Source: Trebonia sp963795335 (lineage in GTDB: Bacteria; Actinomycetota; Actinomycetes; Streptosporangiales; Streptosporangiaceae). From it: a stretch of DNA of 64,000 bases. Made by a program: the position numbers and the translations under genes. The DNA is taken from contig CAWCHI010000015.1 of NCBI GenBank assembly GCA_963795335.1, positions 62,001 to 126,000 on the forward strand, read 5' to 3'. The notes below the pieces were generated by a model, which was given only the letters and a program-made list of their open reading frames with translations, was not told the DNA's origin and made no database searches. Numbering within the stretch: the first letter of the stretch is position 1; each line of letters opens with the position of its first letter. This document shows positions 1 through 8,832 of this stretch, piece after piece.

Positions 1-459
1 CGGTGCTGATGGGCACGACTTCGCCCGCGACGGCGGCGGAGCTGGCGGGCGTGGCCGGCACGCTGCTCATCGGGCCGGTCGCCGACCCGGAGCTGGCGGC
101 GGTGCTGGCCGGTCGACACGGGTGCGCGCCTGCTCCCGCCGCCCGCCGGGACGGAGGCGGCGCTCACCCCCGGACCTCCGCCGGGGGACGGCGGGCCGGC
201 TGTCGACGCCGGCTCCGGTCTCGTGCCCAGCCCGGCCGTCCCGGCGCCGGCCCTCATGGCCCTCGGCCCCGGGGAATTCGTGCTCGCGGTCAGCCTGCCG
301 CGGCCCCGGCTGATCGCCGCCGGGCGGCTGATCCCCGCGCGGCTGCCCCGGCCGGTCCCCCCGGTGCCCGCAGCGCCAGTCCCGCCCGGTGCGCCAGTCC
401 CGCCCGCCGCGCCGGGACCTGCCCGTGAGCCTGCCGCTCAGCCGGCCCTGGCGCCATGA
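1..459 (+). CDS. C-terminal part of an unrecognised protein, 5' end outside the window, frame broken
   Basis: The reading enters the window already open (VLMGTTSPATAAELAG...) in frame 3 and continues sensibly in frame 1 from about base 112, reading VDTGARLLPPPAG and later LGPGEFVLAVSLPRPRLIAAG before a Pro/Ala-rich tail and a TGA at 457-459. The switch looks like a one-base indel. The TGA overlaps the ATG of the next gene, so the two are probably translationally coupled. The mix of a short hydrophobic alpha/beta-like stretch and a Pro-rich tail faintly recalls the ends of actinobacterial conjugation/coupling-type ATPases, but no diagnostic motif is inside the window, so I leave the function open. 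Confidence 0.5.
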
Positions 460-2520
460 CACCGCTCTACCTGGGCTGGCAGTACGCCACGGCGCAGCCT
501 GATCCGGGACCGCCGCCAGACCCGCCGGACCCGCGCCCGCCCGCCCGGCTGTCGGCCGGCTGGCTGGCCGCCCAGCGGCGCGAGGAACGGCGGATCGCCC
601 GGCCGGCCAGGGCCGCTGTGGTCGCCGCCGACCGCACTGGCGCTGGCGCTGGCCGCCGGCGCCGCGGCCGGCCTGATCCCCGGCCCGGCCGCTGCCCTGG
701 CCGCGGTCGCCTGCGTGGCGGCGGCCGGGCTGAGCGGCGCCCGGGTCTGGCGGGGCGAGCGCGCCCTGCGGGCCCGGATCGAGGCCGAGCGCCGCCGGAT
801 CGGGGCCTTCCGCGCCGACGCCGGCCGCGCCGGCAGGCCCGGCTGCAGGCCGAGCACACCCGGCAGGCGGCCGACGTGGCGGCGGCGGCAGACCGCCTTC
901 ACCAGCCAGAAACGCTGGCACGCGGTGCCGGTCCCGGCCGGCCTGGACCGGGTGGACGTGGCCGGCGGGACGCTGGCGGGCTGGTCCGCCCTGCTGACCA
1001 TGGCCGGGGCGTATCACCTGTCCGCCGGGGGCGAGGTGACGGTGGTGGACCTGTCCGGCGGCGCGGTCGGGGCCGACCTGGCCCGGCTCAGCGCGGCCGC
1101 CGCCGGCTCCCCGCCCGCCGTCTGGGTGCTGCCGCAGGACCTGCCCCGGCTCGACCTGGCGGCGGCGCTGCCGCCCGGCGCGCTGGCCGACGTGCTCGCG
1201 CTGGCGGCCAGCGCGGCCGAGGAACGCCCGGCGGCCCGCGACCTCGCCGTCGACACCGCCATCCTCGACCGGGTCATCGGCGTGCTCGGCCGGGGCGACG
1301 GGGCGGGCGCCGGGATCCCGGTCGCCCGGGTCGCCGCCGGGCTGCGGGTGCTCGCCCAGGTCGGTGACCCGCAGGCGGACCTCGAGGCCGGGTTGCTGAC
1401 CGCGCGCGAGGCGGGCGCCCTCAGCGAACTGTTCGGCCAGCGGGCGGCCGACCGGGTCGTGCTCGAGCGCGCGCTCGGGCTGGAAGCCCAGCTGCGCGCG
1501 CTGGAAAGCCTGGGCCGCGAACCGGTCCGGGTGCCGCGCGGGCGGCTGCGGGTGGTCGCGGTCGACGGGCGGGCCAGCGCGCAGTCGGCCACCGCCCTCG
1601 GCAGCTTCGTCGTCACCGCCCTGACCCGGGTCATCGGGCAGGTCCCGGCCGCCCCGGGGCCGCCGTCGTGGCGCCACACGGTGTTCCTCCTCGGCGCCGA
1701 GCGGCTCCGCGGTGACGTGCTCGACCGGCTGACCGACGCCTGCGAGGCCAGCCGGCCGGCCTGGTGCTCGCCTACCGGTCGATGCCGCCGCACGTCCGGC
1801 AGCGGATCGGCCGCGGCAACGCGGCCGTCGGCTTCATGCGCCTTGGCAACGGCGAGGACGCAAGAGGCGGCCAGCGAGCAGCTCGGCAGTGACCACCGGT
1901 TCGTCCTGTCCCAGCTCACCGAGACCATCGGGGCGTCGGTGACCGACACCGCGGGCGCCTCCTACACCAGCACCGTCGGCGGCTCGTGGTCGGCCGCGGG
2001 GTCAGTCGCGGACAGCGAGTCGCGGTCGGCCGGCACTGGCCACAGCGGACCGGCCGGCGGCGCGGCGCCACTGCCCGGCGGCGAGTCGCGGTCGGCCCAG
2101 GCCGGCACCTCGTCCGGGACGACCACGTCGGCCTCGCTCACCACCGGGATCAGCACCAGCACGGCCTGGGGCGAGTCGACCTCACGGGCGACTGGTGACA
2201 GCACCTCGCTCGCCCGGTCCCTCCAGCGGTCGCGGGAGCTGCTGGTGGAGCCGTCCGAGCTGCAGCGGCTGCCGGTCACCGCGATGATCGTCAGCTACGG
2301 GGCCGGGCCGGGCCGGCGGGTGCTGCTGGCCGACGCCAACCCGGCGATCGGCGCCCTCTCGGTCACCACCCTGGTGCCGCTCGACCCCGCGGGGGCACCG
2401 CCTGCGGGGACACTGCCCGCCGGGCACCCGGCTGAGCAGACGGCGGACGGGCTGATCGTTAACCGGCCCGTCACCGGCAGGGGGCCGGACCCGGCCCGGG
2501 GGCCGGGTCCGAGCGGATAA
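456..2520 (+). CDS. Large hypothetical protein with coiled-coil-like and Ser/Thr-rich regions, several frame breaks
   Basis: Starts at ATG 456, overlapping the previous stop. After a Pro-rich N-terminus a hydrophobic Ala/Leu segment (about 625-720) suggests one or two membrane helices, followed by a charged Arg/Glu-rich stretch. From about 900 the frame is long and coherent (AVPVPAGLDRVDVAGGTLAG to the stop at 2518-2520). Around 1761-1860 the sensible reading is in another frame (LVLAYRSMPPHVRQRIG), showing a compensated pair of indels; similar switches occur near 610, 836 and 885. Residues coded by about 1930-2220 are a Ser/Thr/Gly-rich, repetitive segment, followed by a conserved-looking tail (SRELLVEPSELQRLPV). 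I do not recognise the family. The pairing with the preceding gene suggests a two-protein membrane-associated unit, which is inference only. Confidence 0.6.
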
Positions 2521-2532
2521 CATCGGCCAACG

Positions 2533-3803
2533 ATGGACGATCACAACCCCCACCACCGCCGCGCCAGGCTGCCGCTGCGGGCCCGGGTCGCGACCACGGT
2601 CGGCGGCGCCGCGGCCACCGTCTCCCGCCTGGCCGGGCAAGGGGGACGGCTCGGTCATCGGCGGCGTCATCAGCCTGCGGCTGGCGCCCGACCTGCTGTC
2701 CCGGCTGGCCGCCGGGCGCCAGGTCGTCCTGGTCACCGGCACCAACGGCAAGACCACCACGACCAAGCTGATCACCGCCGCGCTGGCGCCGCTCGGCCGC
2801 CAGATCGCGTCCAACATCTACGGCGCCAACATGGAGGCCGGCCTCACCTCGGCCCTCACCCACGCGCCGGACGCCCCCGTCGCCGTCCTCGAAACCGACG
2901 AGAAGTACATCCCGGCGATGGTCAAGGCGACCCGGCCGCGGGTAGTCGTGCTGCTCAACCTCAGCCGCGACCAGATGGACCGGGCGGCCGAGATCTGGCT
3001 GCTCGCCCGCCACTGGCGGGAGGCGCTCGCGGCCGCGCCGGACTGCCGGGTGGTCGCCAACGCCGACGACCCGCTGGTCGCCTGGGCCGCCGGCTCGGCC
3101 CGGCAGGTCACCTGGGTGGCGGCCGGCCAGCGGTGGCGCGAGGACTCCTGGTGCTGCCCCAACTGCGGCGCCCACCTGCTGCGCGACGGCGACGACTGGA
3201 CCTGCAAGGAGTGCGGCCTGCGGCGTCCGCCGGTGAGCTGGCTGCTGCACGACGGCGAGGTCATCGACCCCAGCGGGCGGGCCACCCCGCTGGACCTGGC
3301 GCTGCCGGGCCGGGCCAACCGGTCCAACGCGGTCATCGCGCTGGCGGTGGCGGACGCCTTCGGCGTGCACTTCGCCGCGGCGCTGCGCGAGCTGCGCTCG
3401 GTCACCTCCGTGGCGGGCCGGTACACGCAGGTCACCCGGCGCGGCTGCGACATCAGGCTGCTGCTGGCCAAGAACCCGGCCGGCTGGCTCGAGGCGCTCG
3501 ACGTGATCGCCCCGCCGCCCGCGCCGGTGCTGCTCTCGGTCAACGCGCAGGGACCAGACGGCCGGGACACCTCCTGGCTGTGGGACGTGGACTTCCGCCG
3601 GCTGCGCGGCCGGGCCGTGCTGGTCGGCGGCGAGCGCAGGCTCGACCTGGCGGTCCGGCTGGAGGCCGACGAGGTGGCGTTCCGCTCGTGGACGACATCG
3701 ACGAGGCGGTCGACGCGGCCCGACGGTCGCGCCGAACCTGGAGGTGCTGGCCAACTACACCGCGTTCCAGCACTACCGCGTTGCCCTCGGGAGGGTGCAG
3801 TGA
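2533..3803 (+). CDS. murT: Lipid II isoglutaminyl synthase, MurT subunit (frame broken)
   Basis: Mur-ligase-type ATPase that with GatD amidates the D-glutamate of the lipid II stem peptide. The P-loop GTNGKTTTTKL is at about 2740-2772, the Mur central domain runs through NLSRDQMDRAAEI and NADDPLVAW, and the MurT-specific zinc ribbon is visible as CPNCGAH...CKECGL (about 3155-3215). The DUF1727-type C-terminal domain follows. The frame shifts near 2640 (extra G in a G-rich run), near 3688 and near 3715; the end reads LANYTAFQHYRVALGRVQ with TGA at 3801-3803. The stop overlaps the GTG of gatD by four bases, the usual murT-gatD arrangement. The ATG at 2533 lacks a strong ribosome binding site and is tentative. 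Confidence 0.9.
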
Positions 3804-4566
3804 CGACGAACCGCGGGCCAGTGGATCCGGCCGGCGAGCCCGGTGCGGCCGCTGCGCCTGGTCTGGGTCTACCCGGACCTGCTCAGCACCTACGGCGACC
3901 GCGGCAACGCGCTGGTGCTGGAGCGGCGGGCCCGGCTGCGCGGGCTGCACGGTCGAGGTCGTCGAGGTGAACTCCGACCAGCCGGTGCCGCGCGACGGCG
4001 ACATCTACCTGATGGGCGGCGGCGAGGACCTGCCGCAGACGCTGGCCGACCGGCGGCTGCTCGCCGACGGCGGCCTGCACGAGGCGGCCGCGCAGCGGCG
4101 CGGTGGTGTTCGCGGTCTGCGCGGGCTACCAGATGCTCGGCACCGAGTTCGGCGGCGCCGACGACGCGCACGGTCCGGGCCTCGGCCTGCTCGACATCCG
4201 CAGCGGCCGCGGGCGAGCGCCGCGCGGTCGGCGAGATCGTCGCCGACGTCGACCCGCGCGCTGAACGTCGGCCAGCTGACCGGCTTCGAGAACCACCAGG
4301 GCGTCACCCGGCTCGGCCCCGGCGCCCGGCCGCTGGCCCGCACCACGCTCGGCACCGGCAACGGCGACGGCACCGAGGGCGCCTACCAGGGCCGCGTGCT
4401 CGGCACCTACCTGCACGGCCCGGCCCTGGTGCGTAACCCGGCCCTGGCCGACCTGCTGCTCTACTGGGCGGCCGGGCCGCTCCCGCCGATGCCGCCGCAG
4501 GCCGAGGAGCTGGCGGTCCGCCTGCGCGAGGAGCGCCTCAGCGCGGCCGCCCTGGCCCAGAGGTAG
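3800..4566 (+). CDS. gatD: Lipid II isoglutaminyl synthase, GatD glutaminase subunit (multiple frame breaks)
   Basis: Class I glutamine amidotransferase-like (CobB/CobQ type) subunit that supplies ammonia to MurT. Conserved pieces are split over three frames: VWVYPDLLSTYGDRGNALVL, DIYLMGGGEDLPQT, the nucleophile region VCAGYQMLGTEFGG (Cys at about 4118), FENHQGVTRLGPG, and the catalytic-His segment LGTYLHGPALVRNPALADLL. Breaks occur near 3840, 3945, 4095, 4205 and 4258. Most are explained by one extra G or C. GTG 3800 overlaps the murT stop; a second in-frame GTG lies at 3843. The TAG at 4564-4566 converges on the DsrE-family gene, eight bases away. So many breaks in an essential gene suggest poor base accuracy rather than a pseudogene. 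Confidence 0.88.
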
Positions 4567-4574
4567 CGCGTCGG

Positions 4575-4939
4575 TCAGTACACCAGCGCCTGGGCGTCGT
4601 CCGGCGACGACCTCGGAGACGAAGGTGGCCGAGCCCGCGATCCGGACCCCGCTGATCACGTCGGCTGGGCGTGATGTCCCGGCGGGCGGCGCACTGGCTG
4701 CAGACGGTCACCGTGCCCAGCGCCAGCACCGCCGCGAGCAGGTCGGCCAGCGGCGCCGCGTGCGGCAGGGAGAAGTCGTCGGCCCGGCCCGGCAGCGCGA
4801 ACCAGGCCGCCTCCCCGGTCAGCCAGAGCGACACCGCCACGCCGCTGGCGACCGCGGTCGAGGCCACGGTGAAGGCCTGGTTGCACCGTTCCGGTTCGTC
4901 CTTGCCCGCGGTGACCTTGATCACCAGGTTGCGCGCCAC
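4575..4939 (-). CDS. DsrE family protein (small sulfur-relay/peroxiredoxin-like)
   Basis: About 120 residues with a DsrE-like fold: MARNLVIKVTAGKDEPERCNQAF at the N-terminus, a central Ala-rich helix and WLTGEAAWFALPG, then VTVCSQCAARRDIT carrying a CxxC pair, and a C-terminus reading SGVRIAGSATFVSEVV...DDAQALVY. One frame change is needed near 4671 and another near 4600 (GTCGTCGCC run). I place the start at GTG 4939 because a TACAGT -10-like box (4952-4947) lies exactly seven bases upstream, as expected for a leaderless transcript; GTG 4948 is in frame but overlaps that box. DsrE-family proteins act in sulfur transfer or bind thiols, but the substrate here is unknown. Confidence 0.8.
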
Positions 4940-4952
4940 ACAGAGCACTGTA
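4937..4952 (-). promoter_or_regulatory. Leaderless promoter of the DsrE-family gene
   Basis: TACAGT (reverse strand, 4952-4947) fits the actinobacterial TANNNT -10 pattern, with seven bases to the GTG at 4939-4937. No -35 box is obvious. The spacing decides the start codon of the gene. Confidence 0.5.
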
Positions 4953-5018
4953 GCCCGGCCGGCGTGCCGTCGGGCGCAAACCGGCCCTCGGCGGGCAGAT
5001 GCACTAGGCTTGCGAGGC

Positions 5019-5130
5019 ATGCACGGGATGCTGAGCGTGGCGATCATCATCCTCGCCTACGCTCGTTGTCGCCGTCGCGGCCGGCTACACGGCGGTCAAG
5101 GTGATCCGGGGAGGCCCGCATGGCGGATGA
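5019..5130 (+). CDS. Very small membrane protein (one frame break)
   Basis: Reads MHGMLSVAIIILAYA, then, after an apparent one-base deletion near 5058, LVVAVAAGYTAVKVIRGGPHGG and TGA at 5128-5130: about 37 residues, a single transmembrane helix and a short basic tail. A TAGGCT -10-like box at 5005-5010 lies eight bases upstream of ATG 5019, consistent with leaderless expression. The end overlaps the ATG (5120) of the nitrobindin gene, so the two are likely co-expressed. I do not know its function. Confidence 0.5.
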
Positions 5131-5776
5131 CGACCAGGCCCCGGCCCAGGGCGCGCCGAGCAGGGGCCGCCAGCCGGGGGTGCGCCGGAGCAGGACCCGC
5201 CGGAACAGGACGTCACGCCGGTCGAGCTGCCCGCGGAGCACCCGGCCATCGCGCCGCTGAGCTTCCTGCTGGGCCGCTGGAGGGGCACCGGCAAGGGCGA
5301 CTACCCGACGATCGAGCCGTTCGACTTCTTCCAGGAAGTCACGTTCAGTCACATCGGCAAGCCATACCTCATCTACACCAGCCGCACCTGGCGCCTCGCG
5401 ACCGACGAGGACGGCGAGCTCACGCGCGACACCGGCGGCGAGCTGGTCCGGCTCGAGCCGCTCGCGGTGGAGGCCGGCTTCTGGCGGCCCGCAGCCCGAC
5501 GGCAAGGTCGAGGTGCTGCTCACCCACCCGACCGGGATCACCGAGATCTACGCGGGCGAGTTCCGCAGCCTGACCAGCATCGAGCTGGTCACCGACGCGG
5601 TCGCCCGCACCGCGACGGCCAAGCCGTACACGGCCGGCAAGCGGCTCTACGGCCTGGTGCCGAGCCAGACCCGCGAGGGCGAGAAGGACCTGGCCTACGC
5701 CTTCGACATGGCGGCGATGGGCCAGCCGCTGACCCCGCACCTGTGGGCGGTCCTGCAGTGGGACTGGATCGAGTGA
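5120..5776 (+). CDS. Nitrobindin family heme-binding beta-barrel protein (two frame breaks)
   Basis: FABP-like/nitrobindin protein (DUF1794 family) that binds heme b in a small beta-barrel; homologues handle NO or peroxynitrite chemistry. The signature LGRWRGTGKGDYPTIEPFDF (about 5264-5325) matches the family motif, followed by FSHIGKPYLIYTSRTWRL and the C-terminal MAAMGQPLTPHLWAVLQW, where the His of TPHL is the expected proximal heme ligand. ATG 5120 opens an acidic, Gln/Pro-rich N-terminus; the frame changes near 5155 and again near 5492 (extra C in CGGCCCGCAG). Its position beside a Fur-family regulator fits a role in iron or redox handling. Confidence 0.85.
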
Positions 5777-5815
5777 GCGGAATCGACCGGAAATTAAAAG
5801 AACCCCCGGGCGACT

Positions 5816-5855
5816 CCGCGTCCGAGAACGCGGGACCGGCTGGACAAGGCCGGTC
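5816..5855. terminator. Two GC-rich stem-loops after the nitrobindin gene
   Basis: CCGCGT/ACGCGG (5816-5821 with 5828-5833) and GACCGGC/GCCGGTC (5834-5840 with 5849-5855) form back-to-back stems 40 bases downstream of the TGA at 5774-5776. No T-run follows, as is common for actinobacterial terminators. Confidence 0.4.
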
Positions 5856-5987
5856 AGCCCGGAGGTCCGGTGAATGCCTGGTAGTAGCCCGCCGCCGCCC
5901 ATCAGGGCCGGGATCCGCTACGCGGACCCACACAGCGGGGACGGCGGCTAGCTGGCAGCCACCTCGCAAGTCCCGATAAGTATGCAA

Positions 5988-6048
5988 CTTAGGACCACCT
6001 CCTTTCCGCGTACCTCAGACGCTACGTGAGGCTGCGCGGCCGACGCAA
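5988..6048 (-). promoter_or_regulatory. Minus-strand promoter and very strong Shine-Dalgarno inside the 5777-6160 gap
   Basis: On the reverse strand TTGCGT (6048-6043) and TAGCGT (6024-6019) are separated by 18 bases, giving a plausible -35/-10 pair, and AAAGGAGGTGG (about 6005-5995) is an almost full match to the 16S anti-Shine-Dalgarno. Ten bases further a TTG at 5987 opens an ORF reading MHTYRDLRGGCQLAA that stays open to 5589, running antisense into the nitrobindin gene. I cannot recognise the product, and a frame break could hide a shorter real end. The rest of this 384-base gap holds the two stem-loops above and the fur promoter. Confidence 0.4.
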
Positions 6049-6148
6049 GAGTAATTTTCTGCGCGACCGCTCACACCGGGACGGGCGCGGCGGACAGGTC
6101 TCCGGGCGTGGCCGACCAGCAGGCGGGCGGGATGCATCGCGGCCGAAC

Positions 6149-6163
6149 TAGACTCGGGGCATG
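6149..6163 (+). promoter_or_regulatory. Likely leaderless promoter of the Fur-family gene
   Basis: TAGACT at 6149-6154 is a TANNNT -10-like box ending six bases before ATG 6161, with no Shine-Dalgarno sequence in between. Confidence 0.45.
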
Positions 6164-6692
6164 GACCAAGGGCCGCAGCGTGACCGCAGCTGGGATGAGG
6201 AGCTGCGGTCCCGTGGCTACCGGGTGACGCCGCAGCGCCAGCTCGTGCTCGAGGCGGTCGCCCGGCTCAGTCACGCGCACCCCGGAGGAGATCGCGGCCA
6301 GCGTGCAGCAGACCGCGAAGGGCGTCAACATCTCCACGATCTACCGGACGCTGGAGCTGCTCGACAGCCTCGGCCTGGTCACCCACACCCACCTCCACCA
6401 CGGCGCGCCCACCTACCACCTGGCCAGCGACGCCGGCCACGTGCACCTGGTCTGCCAGATCTGCGGGAAGATCGACGAGGCCAGCCGGGACGAGATCGCG
6501 CCGCTCACCAAGGCGCTCGACCAGCAGCACGGGTTCGAGACCAACGTCTCCCACCTGACCGTGTTCGGGCGCTGCCATGACTGTAGGAGTAGAGCACAGT
6601 GCTTGACATCAACGGCGCGGTCGAGGCCGAGTGGCCCGACGAGGGCGTCGCCGCCCACTACGGCGACCCGGTGCGCGAGCAGCGCGCGATGA
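6161..6692 (+). CDS. Fur family metalloregulator (one clear frame break)
   Basis: Ferric-uptake-regulator-type repressor. The winged helix is ELRSRGYRVTPQRQLVLEAVARL...TPEEIAASVQQTAKGVNISTIYRTLELLDSLGLV, interrupted near 6275 by one extra base (GCGCACC). The dimerisation and metal domain shows HHGAPTYHLASDAGHVHLVCQICGKIDEA and a closing CHDC pair with the structural zinc cysteines. Fur proteins normally stop soon after that CxxC. Here the open frame runs to 6692 and overlaps ygfZ by 94 bases; a TAG at 6584-6586 is one frame away, so a single missing base would give a normal end. The metal (Fe, Zn, Mn or Ni) cannot be assigned from the sequence. ATG 6161 appears leaderless. Confidence 0.88.
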
Positions 6693-7669
6693 CCGAGGGG
6701 CCGGTCCTGGTCGACCGCTCCAACCGCGGCGTGGTCCGGGTGTCCGGCCCGGACCGGCTGTCCTGGCTGCACAGCCTCACCAGCCAGCACCTGGAGCGGC
6801 TGGCTCCCGGCCGCACCGAGCAGGCGCTGATCCTGTCCCCGCAGGGCCACCTCGAGCATCACCTGACGCTGACCGACGACGGCACCGCCACCTGGATCCA
6901 CGTCGAGCCGCAGACGGCCAAGGCACTGACCGACTACCTCGACTCGATGCGCTTCATGCTCCGGGTGGAGGTCGAGGACATGTCCGGGGGCCTGGTGGTG
7001 CAGACGCTGGCGGGCCCGCTCCCGGCCGAGGGAGGCGTCATCGACCGAACGGGGGCCGCGGACCCCGCCCTCGCCGGGCTGCCCGCTGACATCGGGCCGG
7101 CCGCGGTCATGCAGAACCCGTTCGGGATCGACCTGATCGTCTCCCCGGAGGCGGCCGGACGGCTGGCGCGGGCCTACCCGGTGGCGGGCATGTGGGCCTT
7201 CGAGGCAGCGCGGATCGCGGCCCGTGTCCCCCGGCCCGGGCTCGACACCGACCACAAGACCCTGCCGCACGAGGTCGGCCTCATCGAGCCCGCCGTCCAC
7301 CTCAGCAAGGGCTGCTACCGGGGGCAGGAGACGGTCGCCCGCATCCACAACCTCGGGCACCCGCCCCGGCGGCTCGTGTTCCTGCACCTGGACGGCTCGG
7401 CCGACCGGCTGCCGTCCCACGGGGCGCCGCTCACGCTGGCCGACGGCGCCCAGGTCGGCACCGTCGGGTCCGCCGCCCGCCACTTCGAGCTCGGGCCGAT
7501 CGGTCTCGGACTGGTCAAGCGGTCGGCCCCGCCGGACGCTCCGCTGCTGGCCGACGGGGTGGCGGCCGCCCAGGAGATCGTCGTCTCACCCGACGCGGGC
7601 GCCAACGTCACGGTCACGCTGCGGCGCGACAGCGTGCCGCCGCCCCCGGCCGGGCGCCGGATGCTGTGA
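6599..7669 (+). CDS. ygfZ: Folate-binding protein YgfZ/GcvT family, iron-sulfur cluster repair
   Basis: 356-residue GcvT-like protein. The family signature KGCYRGQETVAR is at about 7306-7340, and the N-terminal barrel reads PVLVDRSNRGVVRVSGPDRLSWLHSLTSQHL, the tetrahydrofolate-binding half of the fold. YgfZ proteins use folate and the Cys of the signature to support assembly or repair of certain Fe-S clusters. The GTG start at 6599 is preceded by GTAGGAG (6583-6589) at a usual distance. It sits just after the Fur-family gene, and the same order is seen in other actinobacteria. The frame is intact over its full length. Confidence 0.93.
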   Translation: MLDINGAVEAEWPDEGVAAHYGDPVREQRAMTEGPVLVDRSNRGVVRVSGPDRLSWLHSLTSQHLERLAPGRTEQALILSPQGHLEHHLTLTDDGTATWIHVEPQTAKALTDYLDSMRFMLRVEVEDMSGGLVVQTLAGPLPAEGGVIDRTGAADPALAGLPADIGPAAVMQNPFGIDLIVSPEAAGRLARAYPVAGMWAFEAARIAARVPRPGLDTDHKTLPHEVGLIEPAVHLSKGCYRGQETVARIHNLGHPPRRLVFLHLDGSADRLPSHGAPLTLADGAQVGTVGSAARHFELGPIGLGLVKRSAPPDAPLLADGVAAAQEIVVSPDAGANVTVTLRRDSVPPPPAGRRML

Positions 7670-7675
7670 TCTCCC

Positions 7676-7700
7676 GGGGGGACGACCCCCCGTACCCCCC
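7676..7700. repeat. G6/C6 hairpin plus C6 tract
   Basis: GGGGGG-ACGA-CCCCCC (7676-7691) is a perfect six-pair G:C stem with a four-base loop, followed by GTA and a second C6 tract (7695-7700), just after the ygfZ stop. It may terminate ygfZ transcription. Its build resembles the G/C-tract repeats inserted in hemA. Confidence 0.5.
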
Positions 7701-7878
7701 GCTGTCGGCGGGTGGCCCGGTCAGCGCCAGGCCGATTGGGCTGGCGAGGCGAGGACGGGCCGGACCTGGCCGTCATGGGAGTACCGGCCGACTTGCGCGC
7801 CGGACGGGCCTGATAGGGATTGAGGCGACGACGGACACCGCCATGGTGCCGACGAGGGAGTCGGGAGGGACCGGACAG

Positions 7879-8832
7879 GTGCTGCGCAGGGCACTGCTGG
7901 CGGCTGCAGCCAGCGAACGCGTGAAGGGAGCGGTCACCGGGACAGCGGCGACCCGGGCGATCGTGGACCGCTACGTGGCGGGCGAATCGAGCGAGGACGC
8001 GGTCGCGGTGGCCCGCGCCCTGCGTTCCGAGGGCCTGCTGGTGACGCTCGACTACCTGGGTGAGGACACCAGCGACCCGCAACGGGCGGCGGCGACTGCC
8101 GCGCAGTACGTGCATCTGCTGGGCAAGCTGGCGGCCGAGGGGCTGACCGAGGCCGGGGCGGTCGAGGTGTCGGTCAAGCCGACGGCGGTCGGCCTGCTGC
8201 TCGGCAGCGAAGACGGTACCGGGCCGAACGCGATCGGGATGAGGATCGCGACCGAGCACCTGGAGCGGATCGCGGTGGCGGCCAGGGACGCGGGCACGAC
8301 GCTGACGGTCGACGCTGAAGGCCACCGCACCACGGACGCGACGCTGCGGGTCGCGACCGGGCTGCGCGACCGGTTCCCCGGAGTCGGCAGCGTGCTCCAG
8401 GCTGGCCTGCGCCGGACCGAGGCCGACGTGCGCGCGCTGGCCGCACCCGGGGTCCGGGTCCGGCTGTGCAAGGGCGCCTACGCCGAGCCGGTCAGCGAGG
8501 CGTTCGACACCAGGCACGACGTCGACAAGTCGTACGCGCGCTGCCTGCGCATCCTGATGTCGGGACCCGGCTACCCGATGGCCGCGACCCATGACCCCCG
8601 GCTGATCGCCATCACCACGTCGCTCGGCCTCGCCCGCGAGCCGGGCAGCTTCGAGTACCAGATGCTGTACGGTGTCCGCCCGGATGAACAACGCCGGCTG
8701 GCGGCCGACGGGGCGAAGGTCCGGGTCTACGTGCCCTACGGCGGCGACTGGTACCCGTACCTGGTCCGGCGGCTGGCCGAGCGGCCGTCGAACCTGGCGC
8801 TCTTCCTCCGCTCGCTGGGCTCGCGGTCATGA
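7879..8832 (+). CDS. Proline dehydrogenase (PRODH domain only)
   Basis: FAD-dependent oxidation of proline to pyrroline-5-carboxylate. The 317-residue protein has the PRODH TIM barrel: LVTLDYLGEDTSD, VSVKPTAVGLLLG, TLTVDAEGHRTTDATL, VRVRLCKGAYAEP, and the closing VRVYVPYGGDWYPYLVRRLAERPSN, where the paired Arg residues bind the proline carboxylate. The start is GTG 7879, preceded by GGGAGG (7863-7868); an upstream ATG at 7843 is in frame but has no ribosome binding site. The TGA overlaps the ATG of proC by four bases. No P5C dehydrogenase domain is fused, so this is the monofunctional type. Confidence 0.93.
   Translation: MLRRALLAAAASERVKGAVTGTAATRAIVDRYVAGESSEDAVAVARALRSEGLLVTLDYLGEDTSDPQRAAATAAQYVHLLGKLAAEGLTEAGAVEVSVKPTAVGLLLGSEDGTGPNAIGMRIATEHLERIAVAARDAGTTLTVDAEGHRTTDATLRVATGLRDRFPGVGSVLQAGLRRTEADVRALAAPGVRVRLCKGAYAEPVSEAFDTRHDVDKSYARCLRILMSGPGYPMAATHDPRLIAITTSLGLAREPGSFEYQMLYGVRPDEQRRLAADGAKVRVYVPYGGDWYPYLVRRLAERPSNLALFLRSLGSRS

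Noticed and set aside
67..1677. 536-codon open frame on the reverse strand at the window start
   Set aside because: Low-complexity Arg/Gly/Pro reading antisense to a coherent forward protein (AVPVPAGLDRVDVAGGTLAG onward).
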